Source: Nonomuraea sediminis
GTDB lineage: Bacteria > Actinomycetota > Actinomycetes > Streptosporangiales > Streptosporangiaceae
Length of the DNA stretch: 64,000 nucleotides
Direction: 5' to 3'
Assembly (NCBI RefSeq): GCF_018531495.1
Contig: NZ_JAHDTI010000002.1
Coordinates: 744,001 to 808,000 of the forward strand
The notes under the pieces are model-generated. The model was not told where the DNA came from. It worked only from the letters and a program-made list of their open reading frames with translations, and did not search any database. This document shows positions 33,042-40,850 of the stretch, piece after piece; the stretch's first letter is position 1; each line of letters begins with the position of its first letter. Both the position numbers and the translations under genes were made by a program.

Positions 33042-33689
33042 ATGGACGCGAAGTTCAGCACCAGCCCGGCCAGGGCCCGTACCGACGTACCCGCCGACCT
33101 GCCCGCCGGCGGCAGGGCGCCGATCGCGCCGGCCACCGTACGCAGGCTCGGACTCGCGCTGAGCGCGGGCACGCTCGCCTGGGCGGCGAGCATCTTCGTC
33201 TACGGCAGCCAGGCCCAGGGGTTCGGCGGGCGGGTCGGCGACCTGACCGGTCTGCTCTTCCAGCTCGGTGTCTTCGCCCTGCTGGCCGTGCAGATCCGGA
33301 CACAGGCCACGGGGACGTCGCGAGCCTCCAGGATCATGCTCAAGGTCGAGCTCGTGCTGCTCGGGCTGGCCAGCGTGTGGTCCCTCCTGCACGGCGTCCT
33401 GCCCGAGCCCGCCCAGGACGGACCGCTGATGATCCTCGACGTCTTCTGGCCGCTGTCCATGCTGGGCATGATGGTCATCGCGATCAAGCTCGCCGTGGCC
33501 GGACGCTGGCGCGGGACGCTGCGGTGGTGGCCGCTGATCGCCGAGAGCTGGGCCGTGGTGACGGTGCCCAGCTTCCTCCTGCTCGGCGACTCGGTCTCCA
33601 ACTGGGTCGGCGGCCTCCACCTGATCGTCGGCTACGCCGCCCTCGGCGTGCTCATGGCCGTGCGCCCTGAGCTGGCTGTCGAGCGATGA
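33042..33689 (+). CDS. Membrane protein of unknown function, six helices
   Basis: A 215-residue integral membrane protein with about six hydrophobic segments (LALSAGTLAWAASIFVYG, LTGLLFQLGVFALLAVQI, KVELVLLGLASVWSLL, LSMLGMMVIAIKLAVAG, ESWAVVTVPSFLLLGDSV, LIVGYAALGVLMAV) after a 35-residue soluble start. I do not recognise a named family. AAAGGA precedes the ATG at 33042. It is divergent from the two-component system, with a 20-base palindrome between, and is a good candidate target of it. A hairpin terminator follows. Confidence 0.75.
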   Translation: MDAKFSTSPARARTDVPADLPAGGRAPIAPATVRRLGLALSAGTLAWAASIFVYGSQAQGFGGRVGDLTGLLFQLGVFALLAVQIRTQATGTSRASRIMLKVELVLLGLASVWSLLHGVLPEPAQDGPLMILDVFWPLSMLGMMVIAIKLAVAGRWRGTLRWWPLIAESWAVVTVPSFLLLGDSVSNWVGGLHLIVGYAALGVLMAVRPELAVER

Positions 33690-33700
33690 TCCACCTGAGG

Positions 33701-33733
33701 CTCGCCGTACCGCCTGTCAGACGGTACGGCGGG
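33701..33733. terminator. Hairpin terminator
   Basis: GCCGTACCG (33704-33712) pairs with CGGTACGGC (33722-33730), extendable by two or three pairs on the outside, with a nine-base loop and TTTT at 33738-33742. It lies between converging genes. Confidence 0.75.
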
Positions 33734-33756
33734 CAGTGTTTTACGTGAAACCTTGC

Positions 33757-34269
33757 TCAGGAGGGCGTGGCGGCACGGGAGGCGCGTACCTCCGCGAACG
33801 CCTGCTTGAGGTGGGCCTCGTCCTCGCTGCTGAGTGAGGTCTTGAGTATCTCGCCGCCGAACTCTTCGACCTGCGGGATGACCTTGTCGGGCGTGCTCTT
33901 GACGACGAGCAGGAACAGGGCCGCCGTGCCGGGCGTCAGCTTGGCGCCGAGGTCCTTCATGAAGTCGTCGTTGACGCCGACGTCCGTGAGCGCGCCCCCC
34001 GCGGCGCCCGCGGCGGCGCCGAGCGCCATGCCGAGCAGCGGCATGAAGAAGATCAGGCCGATGAGGCCGCCCCAGAGCGCGCCGCCGGCCGCGCCGATGC
34101 CGGCGGTGCTCCTGGCCTGGTGGAGCTTGATCTTGCCGTCCTGGGTGCGCTCGACGACGGCGGCGTCCTCGAGCGTGATGAGGTTCTCCTTCTGGAGCTG
34201 GAAGAGCCGGTCACGGACGGCGCTCGCGGTGGCGACGTCCGGGTAGGCGATCACGATGAGATTACTCAT
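33757..34269 (-). CDS. DUF1269 (TMEM/membrane) domain protein
   Basis: A 170-residue protein starting MSNLIVIAYPDVATASAVRDRLFQLQKE, followed by EDAAVVERTQDGKIKLHQ, a Gly/Ala-rich central hydrophobic hairpin (GAAGGALWGGLIGLIFFMPLLGMALGAAAGAAGGALTD) and FMKDLGAKLTPGTAALFLLV. This is the DUF1269 pattern, a stress-associated family of unknown role with a ferredoxin-like N-domain and a membrane or glycine-zipper-like hairpin. ATG at 34269 with GGGGGAA upstream. It is divergent from the SoxR-box MDR gene. Confidence 0.88.
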   Translation of the reverse strand: MSNLIVIAYPDVATASAVRDRLFQLQKENLITLEDAAVVERTQDGKIKLHQARSTAGIGAAGGALWGGLIGLIFFMPLLGMALGAAAGAAGGALTDVGVNDDFMKDLGAKLTPGTAALFLLVVKSTPDKVIPQVEEFGGEILKTSLSSEDEAHLKQAFAEVRASRAATPS

Positions 34270-34317
34270 GGTTCCCCCGATGCTACGTTTGGTAGTCGCG
34301 CCCATACTAAGTCCCGC

Positions 34318-34348
34318 TTGACCTCAACCATGCTTGAGGTCCCACACT
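34318..34348 (+). promoter_or_regulatory. Predicted SoxR-dependent promoter of the MDR oxidoreductase
   Basis: TTGACC (-35, 34318-34323), 19-base spacer, CACACT (-10, 34343-34348). The dyad CCTCAA-N6-TTGAGG (34322-34339) occupies the spacer and the -35 edge exactly as in the E. coli soxS promoter and as at 4908-4938 in this window. The start codon lies nine bases past the -10. Confidence 0.78.
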
Positions 34349-34356
34349 TGAGCACC

Positions 34357-35292
34357 ATGAGTGGAAATTTCATGAAGGCAGCGGCGTTTTCGGAGTTCGG
34401 CGGGCCGGAGGTTCTCCGGGTCATGGAGCTGGAGGCGCCGCAGGCGGGCCCTGGCCAGGTGCGGGTCCGCGTGAGGGCGGCCGGGGTGCAGCCCTACGAC
34501 GCCGCGGTGCGGGCGGGGTGGACGCCGCCGGGCGTCTCGAAGGAGCTGCCGCGGATCCCGGGCAACGAGTTCGCCGGAGTGGTCGACCAGGTTGGCGAGG
34601 ACGTCACCGGCGTGTCGCCGGGCGCGGAGGTGCTCGGGTTCACCCAGCTCGGCGCGTACGCCGAGTACGTGGTGGTGCCCGCGACCGACGTGGCGGCCAA
34701 GCCCGCCGGCGTGCCGTGGGAGGTGGCGGGCGGGCTGACCGCGGGCGTGCAGACCGCGGAGATCGCGTTGGACGGGCTGGGCGTGGGCGAGGGCGACACA
34801 GTGCTGATCCACGCCGCCGCGGGCTCGGTGGGCACCGCGGCCGTGCAGATCGCCAGGATGCGAGGCGCCACCGTGATCGGCACGGCGCGCGAGGAGAACC
34901 ACGAGTACCTGCGCGAGCTCGGCGCGATCCCGGTCGTCTACGGCGACGGGCTGGCCGACCGCGTCCGCACGCTCGCGCCCGGCGGCGTGGACGCCGCGCT
35001 CGACGGCGCGGGCGGTCACGCGCTCCAGGTGTCGCTCGAACTGGTCAAGGACCGCGAGCGCATCCTCACGCTCGTCGAGCACGGCAAGGCCGCCGAGCTG
35101 GGCGTCAAGCTCACGCAGGGCGTGCGGACGGCCGAGCGGCTCGGCCGCTACGCCCGGTTGTACGCCGAGGGTGCCTTCGCCTTCCCGATCCGCCGCGCGT
35201 TCCCGCTGGAGCAGGCCGCCGACGCGCACCGCGAGATCGAGACGGGCCACGGCCGCGGCAAGATCGTCATCACGATCGCTGCCGCTGGTTGA
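34357..35292 (+). CDS. SoxR-box MDR quinone oxidoreductase-like protein
   Basis: A 311-residue zinc-free MDR protein: KAAAFSEFGGPEVLRVMELEAP, PRIPGNEFAGVVDQVGEDVTG, then HAAAGSVGTAAVQIARMRGATVIGTA for NADPH and GGVDAALDGAGG. The ATG at 34357 fits a leaderless mRNA from the predicted SoxR promoter; an ATG at 34372 (MKAAAF) with GGA upstream is an alternative. In Streptomyces coelicolor the SoxR regulon includes an oxidoreductase of this class, which supports a role in detoxifying or recycling redox-active metabolites. Overlaps the converging CGNR gene by 23 bases. Confidence 0.9.
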   Translation: MSGNFMKAAAFSEFGGPEVLRVMELEAPQAGPGQVRVRVRAAGVQPYDAAVRAGWTPPGVSKELPRIPGNEFAGVVDQVGEDVTGVSPGAEVLGFTQLGAYAEYVVVPATDVAAKPAGVPWEVAGGLTAGVQTAEIALDGLGVGEGDTVLIHAAAGSVGTAAVQIARMRGATVIGTAREENHEYLRELGAIPVVYGDGLADRVRTLAPGGVDAALDGAGGHALQVSLELVKDRERILTLVEHGKAAELGVKLTQGVRTAERLGRYARLYAEGAFAFPIRRAFPLEQAADAHREIETGHGRGKIVITIAAAG

Positions 35293-35779
35293 ACCGGCCC
35301 ACCTTGGCCCGGTTGCCGCAGGCGTCCATGCGGCACCAGCGGCGGCTGCCGTTCTTGCTCACGTCCAGAAACCACAGCACGCAGTGCGGGTTGGCGCACT
35401 TGCGGACCCGCTCGGGCCGCTCGCCGTACACATGCACGAACTCGGCCGCCGCCACCCAGGCCGCATGCCACGCGGGATCGTCCACGATCACCAGGTCCGC
35501 GTCATCGAGCCGGGGGCGGCGGCTGCCGTGTTCCAGCACGGCCTCCAGCCCCTCCCTGCGGCCGTCGGACAGCAGCGCGCGCAGCGCGTTCCTGGTCTCG
35601 ACCAGCCGGTCGCGCACCCGTTCCAGGTCGTCGGCGCCCGGCAGGTCGTGATCGGCCAGCCAGGCCCGCACGCCTTCCAGGTCGTCGAACTGGTCGGCGA
35701 GCGCCCCCTGGTCCATCCACACGGTGTCGACCAGGTCGAGCGCCACCGGCTCACCACGTAGCGGCCGACTTCTCACCAC
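35270..35779 (-). CDS. ABATE/CGNR zinc finger transcriptional regulator-like protein
   Basis: A 169-residue protein with an N-terminal ABATE (stress-associated) domain (EPVALDLVDTVWM onward) and a C-terminal CGNR zinc finger: RKCANPHCVLWFLD then RRWCRMDACGNRAKVGRF, with the four Cys ligands present. Such proteins are thought to be DNA-binding regulators. It starts with GTG at 35779 with GAGGGG upstream. It is divergent from an epoxide-hydrolase-like gene, and two copies of a 14-base motif with a dyad sit in the shared region, so local autoregulation is likely. Confidence 0.88.
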   Translation of the reverse strand: MVRSRPLRGEPVALDLVDTVWMDQGALADQFDDLEGVRAWLADHDLPGADDLERVRDRLVETRNALRALLSDGRREGLEAVLEHGSRRPRLDDADLVIVDDPAWHAAWVAAAEFVHVYGERPERVRKCANPHCVLWFLDVSKNGSRRWCRMDACGNRAKVGRFNQRQRS

Positions 35780-35794
35780 TTAACCCCTCAAACC

Positions 35795-35857
35795 GATTTG
35801 ACTGGTTACAGATCACCATGCTATCACTTAACCAGCAAAACTGATTTGACTGGTTAA
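35795..35857. promoter_or_regulatory. Duplicated operator in the CGNR/hydrolase divergent region
   Basis: GATTTGACTGGTTA occurs at 35795-35808 and 35843-35856, 48 bases apart, each preceded by CACTTAACC. The second copy forms a perfect dyad TTAACCAG-N14-CTGGTTAA (35828-35857). The region is far more AT-rich than its surroundings. Confidence 0.7.
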
Positions 35858-35870
35858 TGAGAGGTTTGCC

Positions 35871-36725
35871 GTGAGCATTCGCCATCGCACCGTGGAGATC
35901 GACGGGGTTGACGTGTTCTACCGGGAGGCCGGCGATCCGTCGGCCCCGGCGCTCGTGCTGCTCCACGGTTTCCCGACGTCGTCCATCGCGTACCAGGGGT
36001 TGATCAGGGAGCTGGCCGGTGAGTTCCACCTGATCGCGCCCGACTATCCAGGTTTCGGGCACAGTGCGGCGCCGGAGGATTTCACCTACACCTTCGACCG
36101 CCTTGCCGACGTGGTGGACGCGCTGCTCGACCGGATCGGGGTCACCCGCTACGCGATCTACGTGCACGATTACGGCGCGCCCGTCGGGTTCCGGCTCGCC
36201 CTCCGCCACCCCGAGCGCATCACCGGGATCGTCAGCCAGAACGGCAACGCCTACGAAGAGGGGCTGACGCCCTTCTGGGACCCGATCAGGAAGTACTGGG
36301 CCGACCCGTCCAAGGAGCACGGCGACGCCCTGCGCGGCCTGCTGACCAGGCAGGCCACCCACTGGCAGTACACCCACGGCGTGCCCGACGCCGAGCTGGT
36401 GGACCCCTCGCTCGAGCTGCACGACCAGACGCTGCTCGACCGGCCCGGCAACCAGGAGATCCAGCTGGCCCTGTTCCTGGACTACGGCACGAACCCGCCG
36501 CAGTACCCGGCCTGGCAGGAGTACCTGCGCACGCACCGGCCGCCGCTGCTGGCCCTCTGGGGACGCGGCGACGAGATCTTCGGCCCGGACGGCGCCAGAG
36601 CCTACGCCCGCGACCTGCCCGACGCCCGGATCCAGCTCCTCGACGCCGGGCACTTCCCGCTGACCACCCGGCTCGAGCAGAGCGCCGCCCTCATCCGCGA
36701 CTTCCTGCGCGGCCTGTCCGACTGA
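35871..36725 (+). CDS. Alpha/beta hydrolase, epoxide hydrolase/haloalkane dehalogenase type
   Basis: A 284-residue alpha/beta hydrolase. The oxyanion motif is LLHGFPTSS, and the nucleophile elbow VHDYGAPVG has Asp100 in place of Ser, which marks epoxide hydrolases and dehalogenases. The acid is in LWGRGDEIFGPDG and the catalytic His in LDAGHFPLTT. It starts with GTG, GAGAGG upstream. It is divergent from the CGNR regulator and followed after 17 bases by an HPP membrane protein. Likely a detoxification enzyme induced by its substrate. Confidence 0.9.
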   Translation: MSIRHRTVEIDGVDVFYREAGDPSAPALVLLHGFPTSSIAYQGLIRELAGEFHLIAPDYPGFGHSAAPEDFTYTFDRLADVVDALLDRIGVTRYAIYVHDYGAPVGFRLALRHPERITGIVSQNGNAYEEGLTPFWDPIRKYWADPSKEHGDALRGLLTRQATHWQYTHGVPDAELVDPSLELHDQTLLDRPGNQEIQLALFLDYGTNPPQYPAWQEYLRTHRPPLLALWGRGDEIFGPDGARAYARDLPDARIQLLDAGHFPLTTRLEQSAALIRDFLRGLSD

Positions 36726-36742
36726 CGAGAGTGGAGAATCTC

Positions 36743-37231
36743 ATGTCCGAGAGGTCGAAGGCACCGGCGCGGGTGCCCATGCACGTGGTGCTCAAGGCGA
36801 CCCTGGCGGCGCTGGTGGGCTTACTCCTGCTCGCGGGCGTCACCAGCCTGACCGGGCTCGCGCTGTTCGCCCTGCCGTTCGCGGCCACCGCCGGCCTGGT
36901 GGCGGCCGCACCGACGGCGCCGTTCGCGCAGCCGCGCAGCATCCTGCTCGGCCACGCGAGCGCCGCCGCGCTCGCCCTCGCGATCACCGCGCTGACGGGC
37001 CCGTCGCTGTGGACGGCCGCGGTGGCGGCCGCGCTGTCCACGGCGCCGATGCTGCTGCTGCGGGCGCCGCATCCGCCGGCGGGGGCCACGGCCGCGTTGA
37101 TCGGCCTGACGGCCCCCGCCCCGATCTACCTGCTCTCACCGGTCCTGACCGCCAGCGCCGTCGTCATCGCCGGCGGCGTGGTCCTCGGCCGGGTCCTCCC
37201 CGGCCACCGCTACCCCACCTACTGGCGGTGA
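36743..37231 (+). CDS. HPP family membrane protein
   Basis: A 162-residue membrane protein with about four helices and the signature HPPAGATAALIGLT that names the HPP family; RSILLGHASAAALALAITAL is also characteristic. Family members have been linked to nitrite transport in plants and cyanobacteria, but bacterial roles are mostly unknown. The ATG at 36743 with GGAG upstream is preferred over the GTG at 36731. Likely in one transcript with the preceding hydrolase. Overlaps the converging kinase gene by 13 bases. Confidence 0.88.
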   Translation: MSERSKAPARVPMHVVLKATLAALVGLLLLAGVTSLTGLALFALPFAATAGLVAAAPTAPFAQPRSILLGHASAAALALAITALTGPSLWTAAVAAALSTAPMLLLRAPHPPAGATAALIGLTAPAPIYLLSPVLTASAVVIAGGVVLGRVLPGHRYPTYWR

Positions 37232-38136
37232 CGGATGGCCTCGGCGATGGCGAGCTGCTCCTCGTCCAGGAACGGCTCGCCGTCCTTGAGGTTCCACAGC
37301 CCGTTCTGCAGCAGCCGGCCCAGCGTCCACCCGGCGGCCCGGGCCGGATCCAGCCCCAGCCGTTCCACCATCAGGTCGAAGCGCCGCAGCACGCCGCGCC
37401 GCACGTCCCCGGTGGCCGTCACGTCCTCCCACCGGTTGTGCAGCGCGGGCCACAGGTCGAAGCCCGGATCCCCGGCCAGCGGCTTGGGATCGATGGCCAG
37501 CCACGGCTCCCTGCCCGCGGCCAGCACGTTGTCGTAGTGCAGGTCCCAGTGCAGCAACCGGTCACCCGGCTCCCCCACCAGCTCCCGGACGGCCCCGGCG
37601 AACACCTCGAGCCAGTACCGGTAGCGCCCGTCGGGCAGCTGGGCCACCGCCGCGGGCACGTCGTCCAGCATCTCCTGCGCGATGTCGCCCAGCCGGCGCA
37701 TCCCCGCGGGCGCGGGCACCGCCACCAGCCGGGCCAGCAGGTCGGCCAGGATCGACAGCGCCTTCGCGTCGTCGGCCACCGCCGACAGCGAACGCCCGGC
37801 CTCCAGCCGTTCCAACAGCAGCGTCCCGGTCGACGGATCCTCCTCCAGCAGCAGCACGGACCCGTCGCCCGCCCAGGCGCGCAGCCCGGGCGCCTCGGTC
37901 GCGTTCTCGTCCGTCACCGGCTGCAGCTTCAGCGCCGCCCCGGTGCCGTCCTCGCGCACGACCGGCAGCACCAGCGACACGAAACCGTGCGCGGGCTCGC
38001 CGTCCAGGCGCAGCCCCCACTCCTCCAGGTAGCGCTCCGCCAGCGCGGGCAACCCCGCCGACCAGGCGCGTCCGGCCTCTCCCTGCTGCTGAATGTGGTT
38101 CGCGGTCAAAGCCGCGGGCACGACAATCTCTCTCAT
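37219..38136 (-). CDS. APH(6)-like aminoglycoside/hydroxyurea phosphotransferase
   Basis: A 305-residue kinase-fold protein of the streptomycin 6-kinase/hydroxyurea kinase family: AALKLQPVTDENATEAPGLRAW (Lys of the N-lobe), LLLERLEAGRSL, LLHWDLHYDNVLAAGREPWLAIDPKPLAGDPGFDLWP (HxDxxxxN and the DPKP metal loop typical of this branch). A resistance role is possible but most actinobacterial members are untested. ATG at 38136. It is the only gene between menB and the HPP gene on this strand and is probably transcribed alone. Confidence 0.88.
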   Translation of the reverse strand: MREIVVPAALTANHIQQQGEAGRAWSAGLPALAERYLEEWGLRLDGEPAHGFVSLVLPVVREDGTGAALKLQPVTDENATEAPGLRAWAGDGSVLLLEEDPSTGTLLLERLEAGRSLSAVADDAKALSILADLLARLVAVPAPAGMRRLGDIAQEMLDDVPAAVAQLPDGRYRYWLEVFAGAVRELVGEPGDRLLHWDLHYDNVLAAGREPWLAIDPKPLAGDPGFDLWPALHNRWEDVTATGDVRRGVLRRFDLMVERLGLDPARAAGWTLGRLLQNGLWNLKDGEPFLDEEQLAIAEAIRHRQ

Positions 38137-38175
38137 GATCTCCCCTTAGGTCTTGATACGGACGGCAGGGGAGCC

Positions 38176-38198
38176 ACGGCGGGGCACGGGCCCGCCGT
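38176..38198 (-). terminator. Hairpin downstream of menB
   Basis: ACGGCGGG (38176-38183) pairs perfectly with CCCGCCGT (38191-38198) around a seven-base loop, 15 bases past the menB stop. Confidence 0.6.
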
Positions 38199-38212
38199 AC
38201 GCAAGGGAAGCG

Positions 38213-39091
38213 TCAATAGTGCCAGGGGAACGGCGACCAGTCGGGCGCCCGTTTCTCCAGGAAGGCGTCGCGGCCCTCGGCGGCCTCGTCGGTCATGTAG
38301 GCCAGCCGGGTGGCCTCACCGGCGAAGACCTGCTGCCCGACGAGCCCGTCGTCGATCATGTTGAAGGCGTACTTCAGCATGCGCTGGGCCGTGGGCGACT
38401 TGCCGTTGATCTTGCGAGCCCACTCCAGGGCCGTGGCCTCCAGCTCGGCGTGCGGCACGACCGCGTTGACCATGCCCATGCGGTGGGCGTCAGCCGCCGA
38501 GTACTCCTCGCCGAGGAAGAAGATCTCCCTGGCGAACTTCTGCCCCACCTGGCGGGCCAGGTAGGCCGACCCGAAGCCGCCGTCGAAGCTGGCCACGTCG
38601 GCGTCGGTCTGCTTGAAGCGCGCGTGCTCGGCGCTGGCCAGCGTGAGGTCGGAGACCACGTGCAGGCTGTGACCGCCGCCCGCGGCCCAGCCCGGCACCA
38701 CGCAGATGACCACCTTCGGCATGAAGCGGATCAGCCGCTGCACCTCCAGGATGTGCAGGCGGCCCGTCGCCTTGGTGCCGTCGGCGTACTGGTAGCCGTC
38801 CTTGCCGCGGATGCGCTGATCGCCGCCGGAGCAGAAGGCCCAGCCGCCGTCCTTGGGCGAGGGACCGTTGCCGGTCAGCAGCACGCAGCCGACGTCGGTG
38901 GTCTGCCTGGCGTGGTCCATCGCGCGGTAGAGCTCGTCGACCGTCTGCGGCCTGAAGGCGTTGCGGACCTCCGGCCGGTTGAACGCGATGCGCACCGTGC
39001 CCTGGTCGACCGCGCGATGGTAGGTGATGTCGGTGAAGTCGAAGCCCTCAACCGCCTGCCACGCCTTGGGGTCGAAAAGTTCGGAGACCAT
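38213..39091 (-). CDS. menB: 1,4-dihydroxy-2-naphthoyl-CoA synthase (MenB)
   Basis: A 292-residue crotonase-fold enzyme that cyclises O-succinylbenzoyl-CoA in menaquinone synthesis. Diagnostic features are GWAFCSGGDQRIRGKDGYQYA, the oxyanion loop VVPGWAAGGGHSLHVVSDLTLAS, TDADVASFDGGFGSAYLARQVG (catalytic Asp/Tyr region) and the C-terminal APDWSPFPWHY. It indicates the classical o-succinylbenzoate route. Unusually, a PadR regulator gene lies only nine bases upstream on the same strand, and no other men genes are seen nearby. Confidence 0.95.
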   Translation of the reverse strand: MVSELFDPKAWQAVEGFDFTDITYHRAVDQGTVRIAFNRPEVRNAFRPQTVDELYRAMDHARQTTDVGCVLLTGNGPSPKDGGWAFCSGGDQRIRGKDGYQYADGTKATGRLHILEVQRLIRFMPKVVICVVPGWAAGGGHSLHVVSDLTLASAEHARFKQTDADVASFDGGFGSAYLARQVGQKFAREIFFLGEEYSAADAHRMGMVNAVVPHAELEATALEWARKINGKSPTAQRMLKYAFNMIDDGLVGQQVFAGEATRLAYMTDEAAEGRDAFLEKRAPDWSPFPWHY

Positions 39092-39100
39092 GGCCAGAGC

Positions 39101-39613
39101 CTAATGGATCTGGCTCTCCGCCCATTCGGCCCATTCCCGCTGTACCCGGCCGAGCCGCAGGCCGTACTCCAGCGCGAGCCTGCCGTAGACCGACAGGTTG
39201 TCGTTGCCGCTTTCCACGAACGGCTTGATGCCCTCCAGGTGCTCCAGCATCTTGCCGACGTACTCGGCGCGACGCCGCAGGTAGGCGCGGGCCTCCTCGG
39301 GGTCGACCTGAGACAGGAAGAAGACCCTCAGCAGCATGTCGCTCCTGGTGACCGCGGTAGGCTCCACCTCGGTCAGCCAGTGGCGCAGCTCGGCACGGCC
39401 CTCCTCGGTGATCGCGTACTCCTTGCGGCCCCGCGGGCCCTCGGCCGCCACACTCACCAGCCCGGCGTCGGCCAGCTTGCCGAGCTCGGCGTAGAGCTGG
39501 CTCTGCGTGGCCGGCCAGACGTTGGTCAGCGAGACGTCGAACATCTTCAGAAGGTCGTAGCCGCTTGCGGGCCGCTCGGACAGCAGTCCGAGTACCGCGT
39601 GTCGAAGACTCAT
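39101..39613 (-). CDS. PadR family transcriptional regulator
   Basis: A 170-residue PadR protein. The winged helix spans MSLRHAVLGLLSERPASGYDLLKMF, ATQSQLYAELGKLADAGLVS and GRKEYAITEEGRAEL, followed by a C-terminal coiled-coil helix domain of the PadR-s2 type. The ATG is at 39613. It is followed by menB after nine bases and is divergent from a membrane protein gene. The region between is full of ATGT/ACAT boxes, the PadR recognition pattern. Confidence 0.9.
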   Translation of the reverse strand: MSLRHAVLGLLSERPASGYDLLKMFDVSLTNVWPATQSQLYAELGKLADAGLVSVAAEGPRGRKEYAITEEGRAELRHWLTEVEPTAVTRSDMLLRVFFLSQVDPEEARAYLRRRAEYVGKMLEHLEGIKPFVESGNDNLSVYGRLALEYGLRLGRVQREWAEWAESQIH

Positions 39614-39672
39614 ATTCCTATGTTGACATATCTCCCTCGGAGGTTCTACTTTCGACATGTCTACATAGGAAT
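39614..39672. promoter_or_regulatory. PadR operator region
   Basis: ATTCCTATGT (39614-39623) and ACATAGGAAT (39663-39672) form a perfect 10-base inverted repeat 39 bases apart. Inside lie TATGT-TG-ACATA (39619-39630) and the palindrome GACATGTC (39654-39661). These are PadR-type ATGT/ACAT boxes, covering both divergent promoters. Confidence 0.7.
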
Positions 39673-39687
39673 GTGAAGGAGCCGGAG

Positions 39688-40242
39688 ATGCCTGGTCTTC
39701 TGGGATTCGCCCCCTGGATCGTCTACGCGATCATCGCCACGAGCGACGAGTGGCGCTGGGGTGCGATCGTCGGCCTCGTCACCGCGATCGCCCTGGTCGT
39801 GCGCGACAAGTTCCAGGGCAGGGCCTGGGACGAGATGGTGATCGAGTCGAGCGCCGCCGTGTTCTTCGCCTGCCTGACCGTGCTCTCGCTGATCGACCCG
39901 CACTCGGCGCTCACGCCGTACGGCCCGGCCCTGGTCAACGTCTGGCTCGCGGGCACCGCGTGGGGCTCGCTGGCCATCCGCAAGCCCTTCACCCTGGGCA
40001 TCGCACGCACCATGACGCCGCCCGAGGTGCACAACCAGCCGATGTTCTACCGGGTCAACGCCATCATCACGACCGTCTGGGCGGCCTCCTTCACCGTCGC
40101 CGCCGCGGCGCTGACGGTGGTGCTCAACCTGGCGCCGCACGCCACCACGCTGGTCATCGCGATCAAGGTGATCACGTTCGTGGCCCCGGCCGTGTTCACC
40201 ATCCGCTACCCGAAGGTCGTCAGGGCCCGCGCCGGCGTCTGA
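39688..40242 (+). CDS. Membrane protein of unknown function, PadR-controlled
   Basis: A 184-residue membrane protein with about five helices: GFAPWIVYAIIA, WGAIVGLVTAIALVV, VIESSAAVFFACLTVLSLI, NVWLAGTAWGSLAI, then VNAIITTVWAASFTVAAAALTVV and LVIAIKVITFVAPAVFTI. KPFTLGIARTMTPPEVHNQPMFYRVN is a conserved-looking loop seen in small septicolysin-neighbour or VC0807-like membrane proteins; the assignment is uncertain. AAGGAG lies seven bases before the ATG. It is the likely main target of the divergent PadR repressor. Confidence 0.78.
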   Translation: MPGLLGFAPWIVYAIIATSDEWRWGAIVGLVTAIALVVRDKFQGRAWDEMVIESSAAVFFACLTVLSLIDPHSALTPYGPALVNVWLAGTAWGSLAIRKPFTLGIARTMTPPEVHNQPMFYRVNAIITTVWAASFTVAAAALTVVLNLAPHATTLVIAIKVITFVAPAVFTIRYPKVVRARAGV

Positions 40243-40246
40243 CAGA

Positions 40247-40585
40247 TCACCCGGTGGCCTCGGCCCGCAGCTCCGCGAGCAGCTCGCCCTGATCGGCGAG
40301 CATCTCGGTCAGGATGCGGCGGGCCGCACCCATGAGCTCCGCCAGCTCCGGCGTGGCCAGCGCGTACACGACCGTGCTCCCCTCCCGGCTGGCGATCACG
40401 ACCCCCGCTCTGCGCAGTACGGCCAGCTGCTGCGAAAGGCTCGAGGCCTCGATGTCGATGCGGGTGAGAAGATCCCGCACCGGCAGCGGTCCCTCCTCCT
40501 GGAGAAGCTCCAGCACCCTGATCCGTGCTGGGTGGCCGAGCGTCCTGAAGAAATCGGCCTTGGCCTGATAGAGCGGGACGGGCAT
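40247..40585 (-). CDS. ArsR family transcriptional regulator
   Basis: A 112-residue winged-helix protein: KADFFRTLGHPARIRVLELLQEEGPLPVRDLLTRI, recognition helix EASSLSQQLAVLRRAGVVIASREGSTVVYALA. There are no Cys clusters for metal binding, so it senses something else or acts constitutively. I chose the ATG at 40585; a TTG at 40624 would add 13 residues. It converges on the membrane protein gene with four bases between and is divergent from the DUF3073 gene. Confidence 0.88.
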   Translation of the reverse strand: MPVPLYQAKADFFRTLGHPARIRVLELLQEEGPLPVRDLLTRIDIEASSLSQQLAVLRRAGVVIASREGSTVVYALATPELAELMGAARRILTEMLADQGELLAELRAEATG

Positions 40586-40671
40586 ACCGCCAGGGTAATC
40601 CAGCGCAGTTGCATAATTCTTCAAGTCGCAATGTCGTTGGATAGGATGACCCCGGGGACTAGGGAGAAGCC

Positions 40672-40827
40672 ATGGGTCGAGGAAGAGCTAAGGCGAAGCA
40701 GACAAAGGTCGCTCGCGAGCTGAAGTACGCCAACCACAACATCGACTACGAGCGGTTGCGCGAGGAGCTCACCGCCGACTCTTCCCACGATGAGTCAACC
40801 ACCTCCGACCAGGAGCCCGAGCGCTAA
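40672..40827 (+). CDS. DUF3073 family small protein
   Basis: A 51-residue hydrophilic protein, MGRGRAKAKQTKVARELKYA followed by an acidic, Ser/Thr-rich tail ending DQEPER. This is the DUF3073 signature, common across actinobacteria, often near purine biosynthesis or BldC genes; its function is unknown. GGGAG lies a few bases before the ATG. TAGGAT at 40642-40647 is a possible -10 element. The 534-base region after it up to the esterase gene holds only repeats. Confidence 0.88.
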   Translation: MGRGRAKAKQTKVARELKYANHNIDYERLREELTADSSHDESTTSDQEPER

Positions 40828-40850
40828 CTCGCCGGCATCGCCGCGGGGCA

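Noticed and set aside
31095..33689. An 864-residue plus-strand frame across the histidine kinase and membrane-protein region
   Set aside because: Composition is Arg/His/Gln-rich with no domain motifs, and the opposite strand carries the intact kinase; the last part is simply the real membrane protein frame.
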